From Megascapheus bottae (Eukaryota > Chordata > Mammalia > Rodentia > Geomyidae), in the NCBI GenBank assembly GCA_024803745.1, contig JANJXV010000020.1, positions 18,330,777-18,394,776 on the forward strand: DNA of 64,000 nucleotides. The letters run 5' to 3'. The notes beneath the pieces are model-generated. The model worked only from the letters and a program-made list of their open reading frames with translations. It did not search any database and was not told the origin of the DNA. Within the stretch, counting starts at the first letter, position 1. Each line of letters starts with the position of its first letter. Below, piece by piece: positions 45,968 to 58,255 of the stretch. The translations under genes were made by a program, and so were the position numbers.

Positions 45968-46574
45968 GTAAGAAAATATTTTCCAATTCCTTGTTTGCTG
46001 TTGTTTTATTATTTGTTTGAAGACAGCACATAGGGAGGTGCATGTCTTAAGCTCATCCTGTAGCCCTGCTTGCTCTTAATTTTGCAAACCTGTTTCAGCC
46101 TGAGTCCTAGAATGCTGGTACTCAACCATTATGCTTAGAGCTTTGTTAATTTTTAGTCAGCAAGCATATCTGAGACTACAATATCCTTAGATTTCTGGAT
46201 GAAAGGGAGAGCATGGCAATGACTAACATTCTGGGATTCTAGACCATAGGAAAGCTGCTGCCCCAGGAAATTCCAGGCCAGTCTGCAGTGACTTTTAACT
46301 TCGAATCATTTTCTCCCATAGAGTCACTCTGGTTATACAAGCACCATCTTTCCTAGAGGAAAGGCCAGCTCCCCTGCTCTGGGGAGTGGGACATGTTATC
46401 TACAGTCACTGATGAGGATATGGCCTTACCAGATCCCATTTCCCAGGAAGGGAAAATTACAGTAAAGGGGATAGTCACAGTTTTGAATAATTAAACTTAT
46501 GAGCAAATGAGTGTAACAACTCTTTTTGCTTTTTCCAGCTCCAAATAATCTCTTCTTTAAAAAGCACATGTTTT
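45968..46574. other. Intron sequence with a possible decayed B1
   Basis: 46016-46140 has faint minus-strand B1 wording ('ATCCTGTAGCCCTGCTTGCTCTTAA', 'CCTAGAATGCTGGTACTCAACCATTATGC'). Nothing else recognised. Confidence 0.35.
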
Positions 46575-46764
46575 GGGGCTAAGAATTTGGTCTAGTGGTA
46601 GAGTGCCAAGCACGCACAAATACCCCGGTTTGATTCCTTGGTACCACATACAGAGGAGAAAAAAAAATTGGAAGTGGTGCTGTGGCTCAAGTGGTAGAGC
46701 TCTAGCCTTGAGAAAGCCAAGGACAGTGCTCAGGCCCCGAGTTCAATTCCCAGGACTGGCAAGA
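46575..46764 (+). mobile_element. IDL-Geo type SINE
   Basis: 'GGGGCTAAGAATTTGGTCTAGTGGTAGAG', B box variant GGTTTGATTCC, A-rich linker, right monomer 'TGGCTCAAGTGGTAGAGC' to 'CCCAGGACTGGCAAG'. Practically no tail. Confidence 0.9.
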
Positions 46765-47230
46765 GTGTTTTATCATGTAATTACTTGTTTGATAGTTTTA
46801 AGACTGACCAAAAGTAATCATAATGAGAATAGAATGATGCATGCTTTTATGTTGATATTTTGACATTTTGAAGAATTTTGTGCTGTGCAATGCTTTACTG
46901 AGACTTTGTTATGTTAGCATTTACCTAAATAATGAAATAATTTGAGTGCTGGAATTATCTCTTAGGAACCTGATAAACAGATTCTGAACTATTTTTGACA
47001 CCTATGTACTCAGAACAATAACAAAGAAGTTGCAGATATATTAAATTTCAAACAACTATTTCAAATCAACAGAAAATCTACCTATGCCCCAAAACATATT
47101 GTGTAATCATTCCCACTAAGATATCCTTTGCATTCTGTCCTGCAGTGTCTTCTGATGTTTCTTAATCCATGAATATTTAGTGATTAGTTTCTGTAACAAG
47201 AATTGTGTGATATTGATGGGATTTAAATAA
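46765..47230. other. Single-copy intron sequence
   Basis: No gene or repeat recognised. Confidence 0.5.
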
Positions 47231-47440
47231 GCTGGAAGTCTGAGCACAGTGACTCACACCTATAATCCTTGGTATTCAGGATGCTGTTGTCTGTAGATTT
47301 AGTATGGGCAGAGAAAGTCCTTGAGATAGCTATCTCCAATCAATCACCAAAAGGGGAAAAGTAGCTGGAAGTCAAGCCATGGCTTCAGTGGTAGAGCACC
47401 AGCCTTGAACAAAACTGAATAGAGTCCAAGAATTCTATGG
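47231..47440 (+). mobile_element. 7SL/B1-type dimeric SINE
   Basis: 'CTGAGCACAGTGACTCACACCTATAATCC' (B1-like), 'CTATCTCCAATCAATCACC' (linker), 'CCATGGCTTCAGTGGTAGAGCACC' (right monomer). Moderately diverged. Confidence 0.8.
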
Positions 47441-47722
47441 CAAAGATTAATCTACTACACTTCTCATAGGCAGGGTTATTTTTGTGTATGTAAATATTTT
47501 GGAAATCATAGATGATGTAAGAGAATTATTTTACAATGCTTTCAACCATTTGATGTCTAACCAATAAGAAATGAAATTAATACCCAGTTATCTATTACAT
47601 TCAAAATATTATACATGCTTAATCAAATTCTAGTCTATTCTACATGTCCCAGTCTTGCTGATCCTGCATGATAACAGCAGTCAGACATGTGAATTGAGTT
47701 CTCTTTCTTCTGATTTTCTAAG

Positions 47723-47927
47723 GTTTCGTTAGTGAAAATTTCTCAAGAAGTGACAACTCTGCTCGGATTACTACTTTCAACCTCGATTATCCTTTATAGA
47801 TGGCCATCATCCATTTGTTGTCTTATTTATTGTCTTTGGTTCTTAAAGAATATAAGGCCATGCAGGCAGGCCTTGGTATTGTTTCTTGGTGAATCCTCAG
47901 CTGTGAGCAATGGTGAATACTGAGGAG
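47723..47927 (+). other. Exon-like segment of unknown identity (205 bp)
   Basis: Follows a strong pyrimidine tract and acceptor (TTCTGATTTTCTAAG) and precedes GTGAGT. In phase 0 it is open from the acceptor to a TGA at about 47921, just before the donor. It has three CpGs and two hydrophobic stretches (TLLGLLLSTSIILY and CCLIYCLWFL). Phase 0 agrees with one open frame of 45837-45967. No family recognised. Plus strand, antisense to SPAG16. Confidence 0.28.
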
Positions 47928-50900
47928 GTGAGTACTGGAAAAGTAGGGGCTTAGGAAAGGATCTTGAAGTAGAAATTCTAGTACTGAACATGTTTCATAT
48001 ATGTTAGAAAATGTAAGTCATTCAAAGGGTATACAAAAAAAAACAAATGACTAACGTTATAGTTAGGGAGAAAGTATCAGGAAATATGACATCATCACAT
48101 TGCTTCTAAATTGTATGTACTCATCAAGAAAATGACAAATGTATGAAATCATCTCAGACGGCTGGAGTGAATATAACATTTAGAATTCAGGACTAGTGTG
48201 ACATAATGTTAAATGTATTTTAATTTTTTTAACTGCTTATGTATAGCATTAAATTTCAAAGAACTGCTTCAGTAGATAAGAGCTATAGAAATGTATTCTA
48301 TGATTTTTTCTAATTAATTTTTGAATGTCTGGTTACACAACTCTCTTTGTTCCCTTTGCCTTTCTTAAAGTGTTTATTCATTTTCTCCTAGAAATTATTT
48401 TATGCAATTAGCTTGGAAAATTATTTCATAAAGGAGTTAATAAAATACTGCATAAGTAAGATAGGCTTAAAATATACCATTATTTTTAATAGTATGGAGT
48501 ATTGAGAAAATTCAAAAGTAGAAATAGTTCTCTGCGGGTCTCTAAACTACCTATTCTGTTATTCTCTGCAATCTCCTTTGGTGGCGAGAACAAGCTATGT
48601 GGCTTTTCACTCCACATCTAAAAGCTTGACTTATGCATCATCTAAATGCAGTAATGAATAAGAAGTGACATCCAATATCAATATTATTGGCCTAGCTAAA
48701 TGGTAGCTGACATCAAGCTGGATTGCTGGAGAAGTAAACAAAATTGAAATTTTTCTAATGCATAAATGCCACCTGATATCATTTGTCCTTCAGATGGTCA
48801 ATGACTGTATGACCTTAATAATTTGCATTTTTATATAAGATACCCAGAATTTGGATCTAAGTGCTTTCTATTTGAGCAAAAATAAAAGAAATCATCAACA
48901 TGGAACTCAGTTTGCTTTGATAAAACAGAATGATGCTTTTTTTTTAAAAAAAAAAATAGGCAATGGCAGACACTTGTTTCTGGGTGATTTAAAGAAAAGA
49001 TAAGTTGAATTAATCTACTTATGTTCACATATTAGCAACTGAGAAAAAGTGATTTACCAGCTGTAGGTCAAATTTAAAACTCCTAGCTGCCAATTATTAC
49101 ATGCTATAGCCAGATATGAACTAGGTAAAATGCTCCTTCTTTTAAATTTACATTGTAAATTTACATTGTAAATTTACATTGTAGTAGGATCAACTACAAT
49201 TCACCTACATAGTATAACTAAAATAATTACAGATTTGCATTGGGTTTTGTTAAGGTAAAATATGTACTGCCAGTTAATGTTCATGTTATTTTACATATGT
49301 TGAGCAAGCACATTTTTGAGAATCTAAAATGTAATGAACAACTGAAATTATGAAATTGTCCTATGCTTCCAAGACGTGAGACACTTTTTCTAAAGAGTAG
49401 ACTGTTGATCCTAATAATCCTAATAGTCAAACGTTATGACCCTCACATCGTTTGTAAAGGCTTTAATAGTGAAATAAGACAAAAATGCTGTAATGAAAGC
49501 CTTATGGATATGTTTATATACAACTCCGCAATCAATTATTAATCCATTGCTTTATTAGAATATTAAATACATAAAATAGCTTTTGCTGGACATATTAAGT
49601 CAAAATTGAAAATATTCTTCATTTTCCTTTGCTTTCACTGAATTCTAGCGTAAAGAAATTTCTGAAAAAATGTAAGTTGCCAACTGTGACTCATCCCTTC
49701 CAGGATGAATGGGATGGTATTTTCTGAATCCAAGGAATCAACTAGAATGAAAATAAAGAAAAACTTCCTTTGCTAACATATTTCAATGAGATATCTTGTA
49801 GCTATTTAGGCAGAAATACAAAAATGCCTAATGATGATCCTGAGGGTCACACAATCCACAAAGAGAAAAAATTAAATATGACAGGTTGAATGAAATGAAT
49901 AAAGAAGAGAATTTTCTACAGGGACAATATTCAACTTTGACTTGATTAATATTTAGCAGTCAGTTAACGAGTTCTAGCAAATCAATGGAGAGGAAGAAAA
50001 GGGGACTGGATATTTCTTTAGTCTAAACTTGAGAAAGAAGTTAGAAGTGCAGCTGAAAGGTGAAGTGTGAAAGGAAGGAATGGCCTACCACTGCAGGAAA
50101 TCATGAAAATTTCCATGGACTTGATTTCTTGGTTACAGTGAAGGGATGAGAAGAGAATGGTATAGAAGAAGTCTTGGCCACACACAGGGAGAAGAAAATT
50201 CGTAAATAGACTTATTAGTGAAAAGTCACAGATATTCTAGATTAAAACTTTGAAAACAAAATTAACATGATCTGAAACCCATATGATATAAGAAAACAAG
50301 AACAAGAAAGTCAATTGAAATTCTTAGAAATAAAGTTATTAAATTATGAAAACTCAATAAGATTGCAAAGCTAAATTGGAACCAGACAAAGAAAGCATGA
50401 ATTATAAAACTGATCAAGAAAAATTAGTGAGAATACAACATAGGGAACTAACAAATATAAACAGAAACATAGGAAATAGAATATTATGTTTTAATAAACA
50501 CAGAAGTTTCTAGAGGATAGTTAAGGAATTGATAAGACAGCAATATTTTTAAAAATAGTGAGTGACATTTTTCTGTAATTGTAAAAAATCATTCAAATTT
50601 AGAAAATTGAGGATAGTTGGTTCTGCTGAAAGGGAAGAGATCGATGAAAAGAGGTGGAGTCAATGGCAACGTAAGCTGATATGTGGAATGGCAACTCCAT
50701 TGTAAAATGCTTTAAGATAATAAAATATGCTTAAGAAAGAAATACATCAAATACAAAATGAAATCAAATCTATCGTGCAGGCAGATCACATAAGAATTAA
50801 CTATGCAGCATCACATATTACAAAGTATCAGAGAGAATGAAAACATTCTCTAAAAGATCCACCACTTGATTGAGAGTCTTTTCTGCAATAATAGTTTCAG

Positions 50901-50959
50901 AAAACAAGAGAATACTAAAATGGAAAGAAAATAATGACATTTTCAAGTATGTGAAAGTC
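47928..50959. other. Single-copy intron sequence
   Basis: About 3 kb without a recognised gene or interspersed repeat. Holds the 13-bp tandem repeat at 49144-49182 and an AT-poor-in-CpG, A-rich stretch from about 49700 to 50950. Confidence 0.5.
49144..49182. repeat. Three perfect copies of a 13-bp unit
   Basis: AAATTTACATTGT at 49144, 49157 and 49170. Confidence 0.95.
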
Positions 50960-51578
50960 AAGGAAGTTTAGTAACTACTCTCCCCTGAGAAGACTACCAG
51001 AGGGGATTCATCAGCAAAAACATGATGCTTATCAAAATGAAACTCCAAGAAATGGAAGTAGAGATTTTTTTTTATTGTACTGTCTGCAGTCATTTTTTTC
51101 TGTTTTTTTCCCTTTTGCCTTTATTTTTTATTTCTGTACCTTTATTTTGTATATAAGTTTATCAGATTTGGGGAGAGTAAAGTAAAGAACAGAAATAATG
51201 TGACAAAGGGTAAACTGATTCAGCAGTGATTCTCGTAAGACACTGTGTTGCTTTTTTGTTATTTTGCCAGTGGTGAGGATGGAACTCAGGGCCTAAGCAC
51301 TGTCCTTGGGTTTTTTCAAGGCTAAAACTCTATCACTTGAGCCACAGCACCGCTTCTGGCTTTTTGCTTCATATGTGTTACTGAGGAATCGAACCTGGGT
51401 CTTCATGAATGCTAGGCAAGCACTCTACCACTAGGCCAAACTCCCAACCACATAAGACGCTATGTTGGAAGGAGTTTGGCAGAAAAAAGTCGGAAGGTTA
51501 ACACTGTCCAAAAAGAAGTATACTTATTACCTGGCTTACATTGTAATTCTCAGTATATCACCTTTACAATAAACATTT
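50960..51578 (+). mobile_element. L1 3' UTR hosting a SINE
   Basis: 'ATGATGCTTATCAAAATGAAACTCCAAG' through 'TTGTATATAAGTTTATCAG' to 'TTATTACCTGGCTTACATTG' and 'CCTTTACAATAAACATTT'. Same subfamily as 12779-13612. Split by the SINE at 51251-51452, with a second SINE at its very tail. Confidence 0.8.
51251..51452 (-). mobile_element. IDL-Geo type SINE nested in the L1
   Basis: Full dimer, minus strand. Flanks TAAGACACTGTGTTG (51236-51250) and TAAGACGCTATGTTG (51453-51467) form a 15-bp target duplication with two differences. Confidence 0.92.
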
Positions 51579-51771
51579 ATTTATTTTGCCAGTCCTGGGG
51601 CATGAACTCTGGGACTGAACACTGTCCTTGGGTTTTCTCAAGGGTACAACTCTACCACTGGAGCCTCAGCACCACGTCTGGATTTTTTTATGTATGTGAT
51701 ACTGAGGAATTAAACTTGGATCTTCGTGCATTCAAGGCAAGAACTCTACCACTGGGCCAAACTCCTGGCCC
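51579..51771 (-). mobile_element. IDL-Geo type SINE in the L1 tail
   Basis: Full dimer, minus strand. ACAATAAACATTT occurs at 51566-51578 and 51772-51784, a perfect 13-bp target duplication. The insertion separates the L1 tail from its last A's. Confidence 0.93.
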
Positions 51772-51784
51772 ACAATAAACATTT

Positions 51785-53974
51785 TTTAATAAAAAAAATA
51801 CCCTCAAAGAAGATATAAAAATTCACTGATGGGCAAAGGAATAATAAAACATATAAGCATATCTAAGGAGTGGCAACTTAGATTCCCTGACTAATTCAAG
51901 GTATGTCCACCCAGGAATATGCTGGATCACTTTGTTGTAAATGAGAGCTTAGGGGACTCCATGCAGAAATAACTGTGCCCATTTTCCTAGTTTGTATGAA
52001 AGATACTATACCTATCTATCTACATATATATACATATATATGAATATATATGAATGCTCTTTTAAAAAATCTATTCTGTGTCTATAATGATTTCCTGCCT
52101 GTTTCTGAATTTGGGGTTTGCTTTGTAAGAAGGCCTTAAGTTAAAAAAAAATTCAAAAAATTCTGAGTTTCTTAAAATATTTTATTATGGATTTCTGAAT
52201 AAGTTTCAAAAGGAAACTTACTTGGAAACTTTCTTTATTGGGAGGCTATACTTCCAATGGAGATATCAGTCAGAAATGAAGACTCAAAGTGCTCTAATAT
52301 TACAAACCCATACATTAAATTCAACTCAAATAGTTTTCCCAGGGTGATACATAAATGTGGCTTGTTGGATACTTGTTTCTGTGAATCTTGATTTCTATGC
52401 TGAGAACATTTAATTTTTCATTTACAGTTTCTGTTTACAAACATCATTTGTCCAATCTTCCTAAAAATGCATTCATGAAAACAGCAAATGCAGTTTTAAC
52501 TATCATGCTCATGTGAATGATCCTCTCTTAGAGGCACCCAGCAATTTTCAAGTCCAGTGTTAGGGGGTTGGAAATGCCTGACTTCTGTGTACACACTGCA
52601 TCCTACTCTGCCATGACTGCTTGCAACAGGAAGTTCAAAAGTCAGCTGCTTTGCAGTGCCACATCACCGAGGCTTTCCAACCTCCCTCTGTTCTATTGGA
52701 GGTATGTGGTACAAGTCAAGTTATTAAAATGTGGGTACAACTTTGATGCAAGTATATCAGTCATCATAACAAAGCACTATTTCATTCAAGCTTTCAGCAA
52801 AGAAGAAAGAAGTTAATGGAAGATTTCGATATGGCTTTGTGAAACTAATTTGGCACTGCATCATAAGGTAACATCCCTTTGAACCAAGGAGGTAAACCAA
52901 CATGGGGCGCTTACTTTGACATTGGACACCTGGTCCTCATCTTCTTGCCCTTTAAGTATGTATAATTAAAGCATGTCTCCTTCAATTGCTCACTTCATAA
53001 ATCTAATTTAGGCATTTCCTTGCTTATTAATTTTACTATTTAGAATGTTGAATGGTGGGCCTTTTTTAACAACTATGGTATTGCTTACCAAAATAAAATG
53101 CCTGGCTTATAAAATATTAGTTTACTACATTTCAGTTTCCATTTAATTTTCCCACAATGTGAGAAGCCACAAGCCTCTTAATAGAGTTTTAGCATAAATA
53201 TCCTATATCATATGGTTCCATGGTGCCTAAATGCCTCTATAATTCACTAGAAATAAAATTATACTTGGTTGTCTAGATATAATCTATAATATAATATTTT
53301 TTCAGCTAATTGGCTCACTACAGTCAATTAAATGGAATATTCTTTACAAAGACAAATCTGTTAAACACGTAATTGTGGTTGAGCCCATTATTAAAATTCT
53401 CAGGACTGACAATTACACGAAACCAATTTCAGTTGGGCCATCCCCATTTTCTCAGTAGATAAAATTTTTAGTGAGCACTTTTCCTCTTTCTAAAAGAATA
53501 ATAATAGAATGATAGTAACAGAATTTTGACTACACTGTCATTTTGAAGTTACATGCAAGCAATCTATCAGATATCTTTTTAAGCTAATTGGCAAAGAGGA
53601 ATATGGAATTAGGATTCTTACTCTGTTGGGAAGTTAGAGACAAATTAAAATGTTAGATATAATTAAATTATGGCATTTGAAGGACTTGAGAGTTCATCTA
53701 TCTATTTAAATATCTTTCCTCTGAGTTGGTACAAACTGAAATCACACTCCCCTACTGTTCTCTCAGCCTTTTAAGACAGACCTTCGAATAGCTTAGTAAC
53801 ACAAAGTAATATTTACAGTAATATTTACTGTTTCCATCTGAGTACATCAAGTTACAGACAAAATAATATTGTTACCATTTTGTTATAACCAATTCCTTTT
53901 ACCTGCTTTTAAATCATCTTTTACTCTTTTAGCTTCATTTTAAGCCTTTTAGGACTTTGATTTCTTTGTTTCTA
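51785..53974. other. Single-copy intron sequence
   Basis: About 2.2 kb without a recognised gene or interspersed repeat. TATA-rich stretch near 52020-52055. A weak exon-like piece at 52532-52701 is discussed separately. Confidence 0.5.
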
Positions 53975-53975
53975 T

Positions 53976-54206
53976 GATAGTCCTGTCTTGAACTCAGGGC
54001 CTGCGTGATGTCTTTTGTAGGCTAGCACTCTACCACTTAAGCCATAGCTCCACTTCCAGCTTTGTTTTGTTTTGTTGTTGCTTTTCTTTTTTAAAAAATC
54101 TTAATTGAAGATGAGTCTCATGGACTTTCCTGCCTGGTTTGTCTTTGAATCATGATCCTCAGATCTCAGCCTCTTGAATAAATAGAATTATAGACATCTG
54201 GATCAC
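53976..54206 (-). mobile_element. 7SL/B1-type dimeric SINE
   Basis: 'CTAGCACTCTACCACTTAAGCC' (right monomer), GTTTT-rich linker, 'GATGAGTCTCATGGACTTTCC', and B1-like start complement. Minus strand. Confidence 0.83.
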
Positions 54207-54249
54207 TTTAGTCATGTTTATTATTTTTCATGAAAAGTTAACCTACTCT

Positions 54250-54420
54250 GGCTGTCTGTAGTGGGACATACTTATCATCAGCACTCTGAAGGCAGAGGTT
54301 GAAGAACCCAGAGTTCAAGGCCAACACCAAATAAACAGTAAAGACAAAGAGCCAGGGATGATGTTGGAAATGTGTAAAGTCCTAGGTTGATTACCAAATA
54401 CCATTAAAACAAAACAACAA
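54250..54420 (+). mobile_element. B1-like + ID-like composite SINE
   Basis: 'GGCTGTCTGTAGTGGGACATACTTATCATCAGCACTCTGAAGGC' (B1-like) followed by 'GTCCTAGGTTGATTACCAAATACC' (ID 3' half) and an AAAC-rich tail. Different from the two common dimers here. Confidence 0.55.
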
Positions 54421-54473
54421 AACATGGTGTAGACTAGAATTGCTTAACACTTCTGCCTATTGTGTGTACATGT

Positions 54474-54474
54474 G

Positions 54475-54509
<35 letters not shown>
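54474..54509. repeat. (GT)n microsatellite
   Basis: About 16 GT units. Confidence 0.95.
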
Positions 54510-54512
<3 letters not shown>

Positions 54513-54697
54513 TTGTGAGTTTTCAATTTCTGCTCCCCTTACTCACCATGCATCTTTCACTTTGCTTATAATTAACTCCTAAATAGGTCCTACTCTTCAG
54601 CTTCTTAGGTTACTGTTTACCTTTAGAAACCTGTTTCATACAAAGGAATTTTCACATATGACAAGTTATGAGAACTTTTCGAGAGAAGCGAACTCAC

Positions 54698-54763
54698 CCT
54701 TGGAGTGAAGGTGGCATCATTAATTGAATGCATGTGGCCGTACAGCGACTGCTCACATTTACC
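54698..54763 (-). CDS. SPAG16: SPAG16 coding exon, start of a WD40 blade (66 bp)
   Basis: On the minus strand the exon follows a TTCCTAG acceptor (AG at 54765-54764) and ends before a GTGAGT donor (GT at 54697-54696). It is exactly 22 codons, phase 0 at both ends. The peptide begins GKCEQSLYGHMHSINDATF and ends TPR. It contains the GH dipeptide that opens a WD40 blade. Joined in frame to the exon at 33331-33205, GH to WD spans about 33 residues, as expected for one blade. At 66 bp it is too short to stand out as an open frame and was found from its match to SPAG16 and its splice sites. The preceding blade must be encoded to the right of the window. No disabling change is seen. Confidence 0.87.
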
Positions 54764-56270
54764 CTAGGAACACAAACCAGACACAAAGTTAAATAAATTC
54801 CATTTCCTATATTTGACAATTTTTTCTTTGTCTTAATTGTAATATATTAAAATAAACTCCACAAAATTAACATACAGTCAGGACTGGAAAATATGAGTCT
54901 TTGCCACCAACTGCATCGCATTCAGTATCACAGAGAGAATGGGCTTTGTTGTTTTCAGCATTTACACCACTGACCAAAGTTGAATCCTTCCTATGAGCTC
55001 ATTTACAAGACAGCCCTTCCTCCTTTGCTGCTGTGAGGTGAGGGGCTGGGAGATTTGCTTTTTAAACTTTTTTTTCCTTTTGAGATTATAGGATCAACAA
55101 TTAAATTCTATGATTTTCCAAAATTTAGCATTCATATTACTACATGTGTACTATATTGTACAATATTGATAGTAGTAATTTAACATACAAAATAGACTTG
55201 TGTTTGGGGAAAACCATATTTCAAGCATTTACATATTTTGCTTTTGATAAATGAAATTAAAATTAAGTCCAAATGTCTTCAAACTCAGTTTCAGTGGACA
55301 CATGATGGCAGAAACTGATGTATGGAGTTTCACTTTTGCCACTAATGCCAATCTGTACTCAGAAGAGCCAAGGAAAATATATCTGGACTGTTGTTCAGAG
55401 ATTCCTGTTAAAGACTTTCACATGCAGATCTTACTCAACAACTTGTGAGACACAATTCTATGAGATTAACTTGTAGAAAATAAAAATTTAAAATATCACC
55501 TCACAGACCCCTTATGCAGGGTTTGATACATAGTCTGTTAAAAAGAGGGAAAAAAACGTGATTGGAAATCAGTGTAAAGATGTCTGCCTGGGTTATAGAT
55601 ACTAAATTTGTGTTCTGAAAATGGTACCCTAACAGGTGATGCTTTGACAAGATGAGCTTGACAAAGCACTCCCAGAATGGAGATAATATCTCTTCTTCCC
55701 TTCATTCTATCCAAATTCAGAATGACTGAAGGAAGCTCTTCCAACAATTAGGTAGTTGCTTTGATCTCCCTCTTGAACTCTTATTATCCAGTAATAATTA
55801 AGCTCATCTGAGTGAAAGGAAGACTAGGATGCCATCACACCCACTTTGTCCCAAGCAGTTGTCAGCTCAGAGCTTCCAAAGAGAACCATTCTCCACATTG
55901 TATCCATTCTTTGGGAACCAATCAATCCTCCAAATACCTTTGCTACTCTGAAATTGCTTACAACCCCTTCTTCCCTGTCCTCTATGGAGAGGGCATTTAA
56001 GCTGCATTCACATTGAGCTTTATAACTGAACTGTGATTTGGCACATTAATAAGTCTGTATGCATTTTCCCTACTTACTTCTCTATAGTCAGTTTATGTCA
56101 GTGAACCCCCAGAGGGCCGAGGGACAATTCTCACCACTGTAGAACTCAAGTAACTCATAGAACCAGTGATCTAGTTTTGCCTCACTGAACAAGGATTGAA
56201 GGTAGATTGGAGTCTGGCAAAACAGACATCCAAAAGAAAGACGTTCAAGGTAGAAAGAAACACTAGAGTA
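54764..56270. other. Intron sequence upstream of the SPAG16 exon
   Basis: No further exon or interspersed repeat recognised. Confidence 0.5.
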
Positions 56271-56468
56271 GCCGGGAGTTTAGCATAAAGGTAAGGGTTT
56301 TTGCCTAACATGCATGAAGATCCAGGTTCAATTCCTCACTACCACATACAGAGAATAAGCCAAAAGTGGTGCTGTGGCTCAAGTGATAGAGCTCTAGCCT
56401 TGAGAAAGCCCAAGGACAGTGCTCAGGCACTGAGTTCAAGCCCAGGACTGGCAAAAATAAATAAATGA
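56271..56468 (+). mobile_element. IDL-Geo type SINE
   Basis: 'GCCGGGAGTTTAGCATAAAGG', B box GGTTCAATTCC, right monomer 'TGGCTCAAGTGATAGAGC' to 'CCCAGGACTGGC', tail AAAAATAAATAAATG. Confidence 0.92.
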
Positions 56469-56604
56469 AAGCTAGATCAAGAGTATTTGTTTGATGATAT
56501 ATTTCTGGAAAGACATGGAAGCCACTAGAGCTGGAGAGAAGTCTGTTGCTGTGGACTTCCACAAAAGTCCCCATCTCCTTGAAGCATTAAATGTTCGGCG
56601 ACAC

Positions 56605-56812
56605 ACTAGTGGGCTATGATGGCAATTCTAACTACTCAAGAGACTGAACCTCAGGGTAATGATATCAAGACTGGCCTAGGAAGAAAAGTCCTTGCCAAGG
56701 TAACCTTGCAAAAAGCATGGGTGAAGGCCTGGCTCAAATGGTAGAATGCTAGCTGAGGGAGCATGAGGCCCCGAGTTAACACAGCAAGTACAACAAAAAA
56801 TAAAAACGAAGC
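56605..56812 (+). mobile_element. B1-like + ID-like composite SINE
   Basis: 'GGGCTATGATGGCAATTCTAACTACTCAAG' (B1-like), then 'GCCTGGCTCAAATGGTAGAATGC' and 'CATGAGGCCCCGAGTTAAC' (tRNA-like half), then an A-rich tail. Confidence 0.65.
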
Positions 56813-58250
56813 AAGAAAAGTATCTCCAAAATGAGACAGTAAAAGTCGTTTATCGTGCTGTTCCCTCACTGTTGTTGACCACTCGTGGCATATTACTAAA
56901 ATAAGCAGAGTTGGGAAGGTTTATTACTATGCTTTGTTATAAGTCCACACCACGTCATTATATTTCAGCAAATTAAATTTCAAGTATCTGTTTGCAGAAT
57001 TATTGCATGCTACTAATTCCTGTTCACAGAATGTAAGAGTTTCCCCACATACATTTAAATGTCACTGAAAAATATGCAGCAACAATTTAATATTCTCTCA
57101 GAACCCACACTTCCTCCCTTTTGTAAGTCTGGCTATGTAGCATAACACTATTATAATATTAAACCAATTTATTCTGAGAGCTTCAGACTATTCAAATTCC
57201 CAAAGTGGAAATGAATTACTTACAAAGCCCAACAGACAAAGTATAGATGTTATAATAATAATTATTTTTATCTTAGGGATTTTCTGGTTAATTTTTTGAG
57301 AACTAAATATACAGGGATAAAATATTATATGTATGAAGTAAGTGTGCATGTTTTTACAAAAAATTTTAATAGACAAATGTGCCTTAAGATACTTCTTTGC
57401 ATCTGCTCCTCTTTTGACTTGAGAATATCTGAAATATTTGATTAATTAGTAAGGAAAATGTAGTTTTTTGATTCAAATCCTGAGTGCCAAGCTTTAATTC
57501 AAAGGAGAGTCTCTAAGGCACTGTTGAAAAGCCCTGGAAATATGGGGTTATAATGAAATGCTGACGGACCACATTCGTGCTGCTGTAACAAAACCTGACT
57601 TGAAGTTAAATGTTTTATGAATTAAGAAAAGTTTAAACAGCTTTTCTATCCAGTTTTGTTCCCAAGATAAAAGTGAATCTACACTTTTTGAGGGAGAGGG
57701 AATATATGGTTTACTAATATTCCAGCCTACAAACAGCCTGAATCAAAAGCAATACCTAAACCAAGACATTAAAATTTGGAATATCTTCTCTGATGATTTC
57801 TTGTCAAAATTGTTTTCCTTCAAGAAGTGAAAAAAAGAGGTAAAGGGTTTAAATTTTTTTTTAAGCTCATTATGTGACCTGACATATCTTGCTTCTCTGA
57901 GAAAGGCCCATGGCTTCTACCACTAGTTGCGGAATCTGTACCTCATGTCCATGTAACCTTAAAACAATTGCTTCATTGTGTACTGTGTACCATGATGTAA
58001 TGGCATTTAACCTTTAGCTTTGGTAGGAGAATCACTGGAGTTGGCAATGCATTTGAAATGTTGGTGTACAGCCTTTCACAGAGAAAGATCGTAACAAATC
58101 TAGATTTGGAGTTCACAGAAAGGTAAAGGTAGAAATGTTAATTTACATACCTATGTAGTAAGAGCTGAGGCTTGGCTTTGATGTCTATTGAGATGTGCTA
58201 TTATGTCTTCAGTTTCACTGCCCAAGGGCTACCACCCTGTTTCACATCCT
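56813..58250. other. Single-copy intron sequence
   Basis: No gene or repeat recognised. Confidence 0.5.
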
Positions 58251-58255
58251 AGGTT

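Noticed and set aside
55251..56000. Short open frames near the upstream SPAG16 exon as possible further exons
   Set aside because: None shows WD40 wording or suitable minus-strand splice sites in phase.
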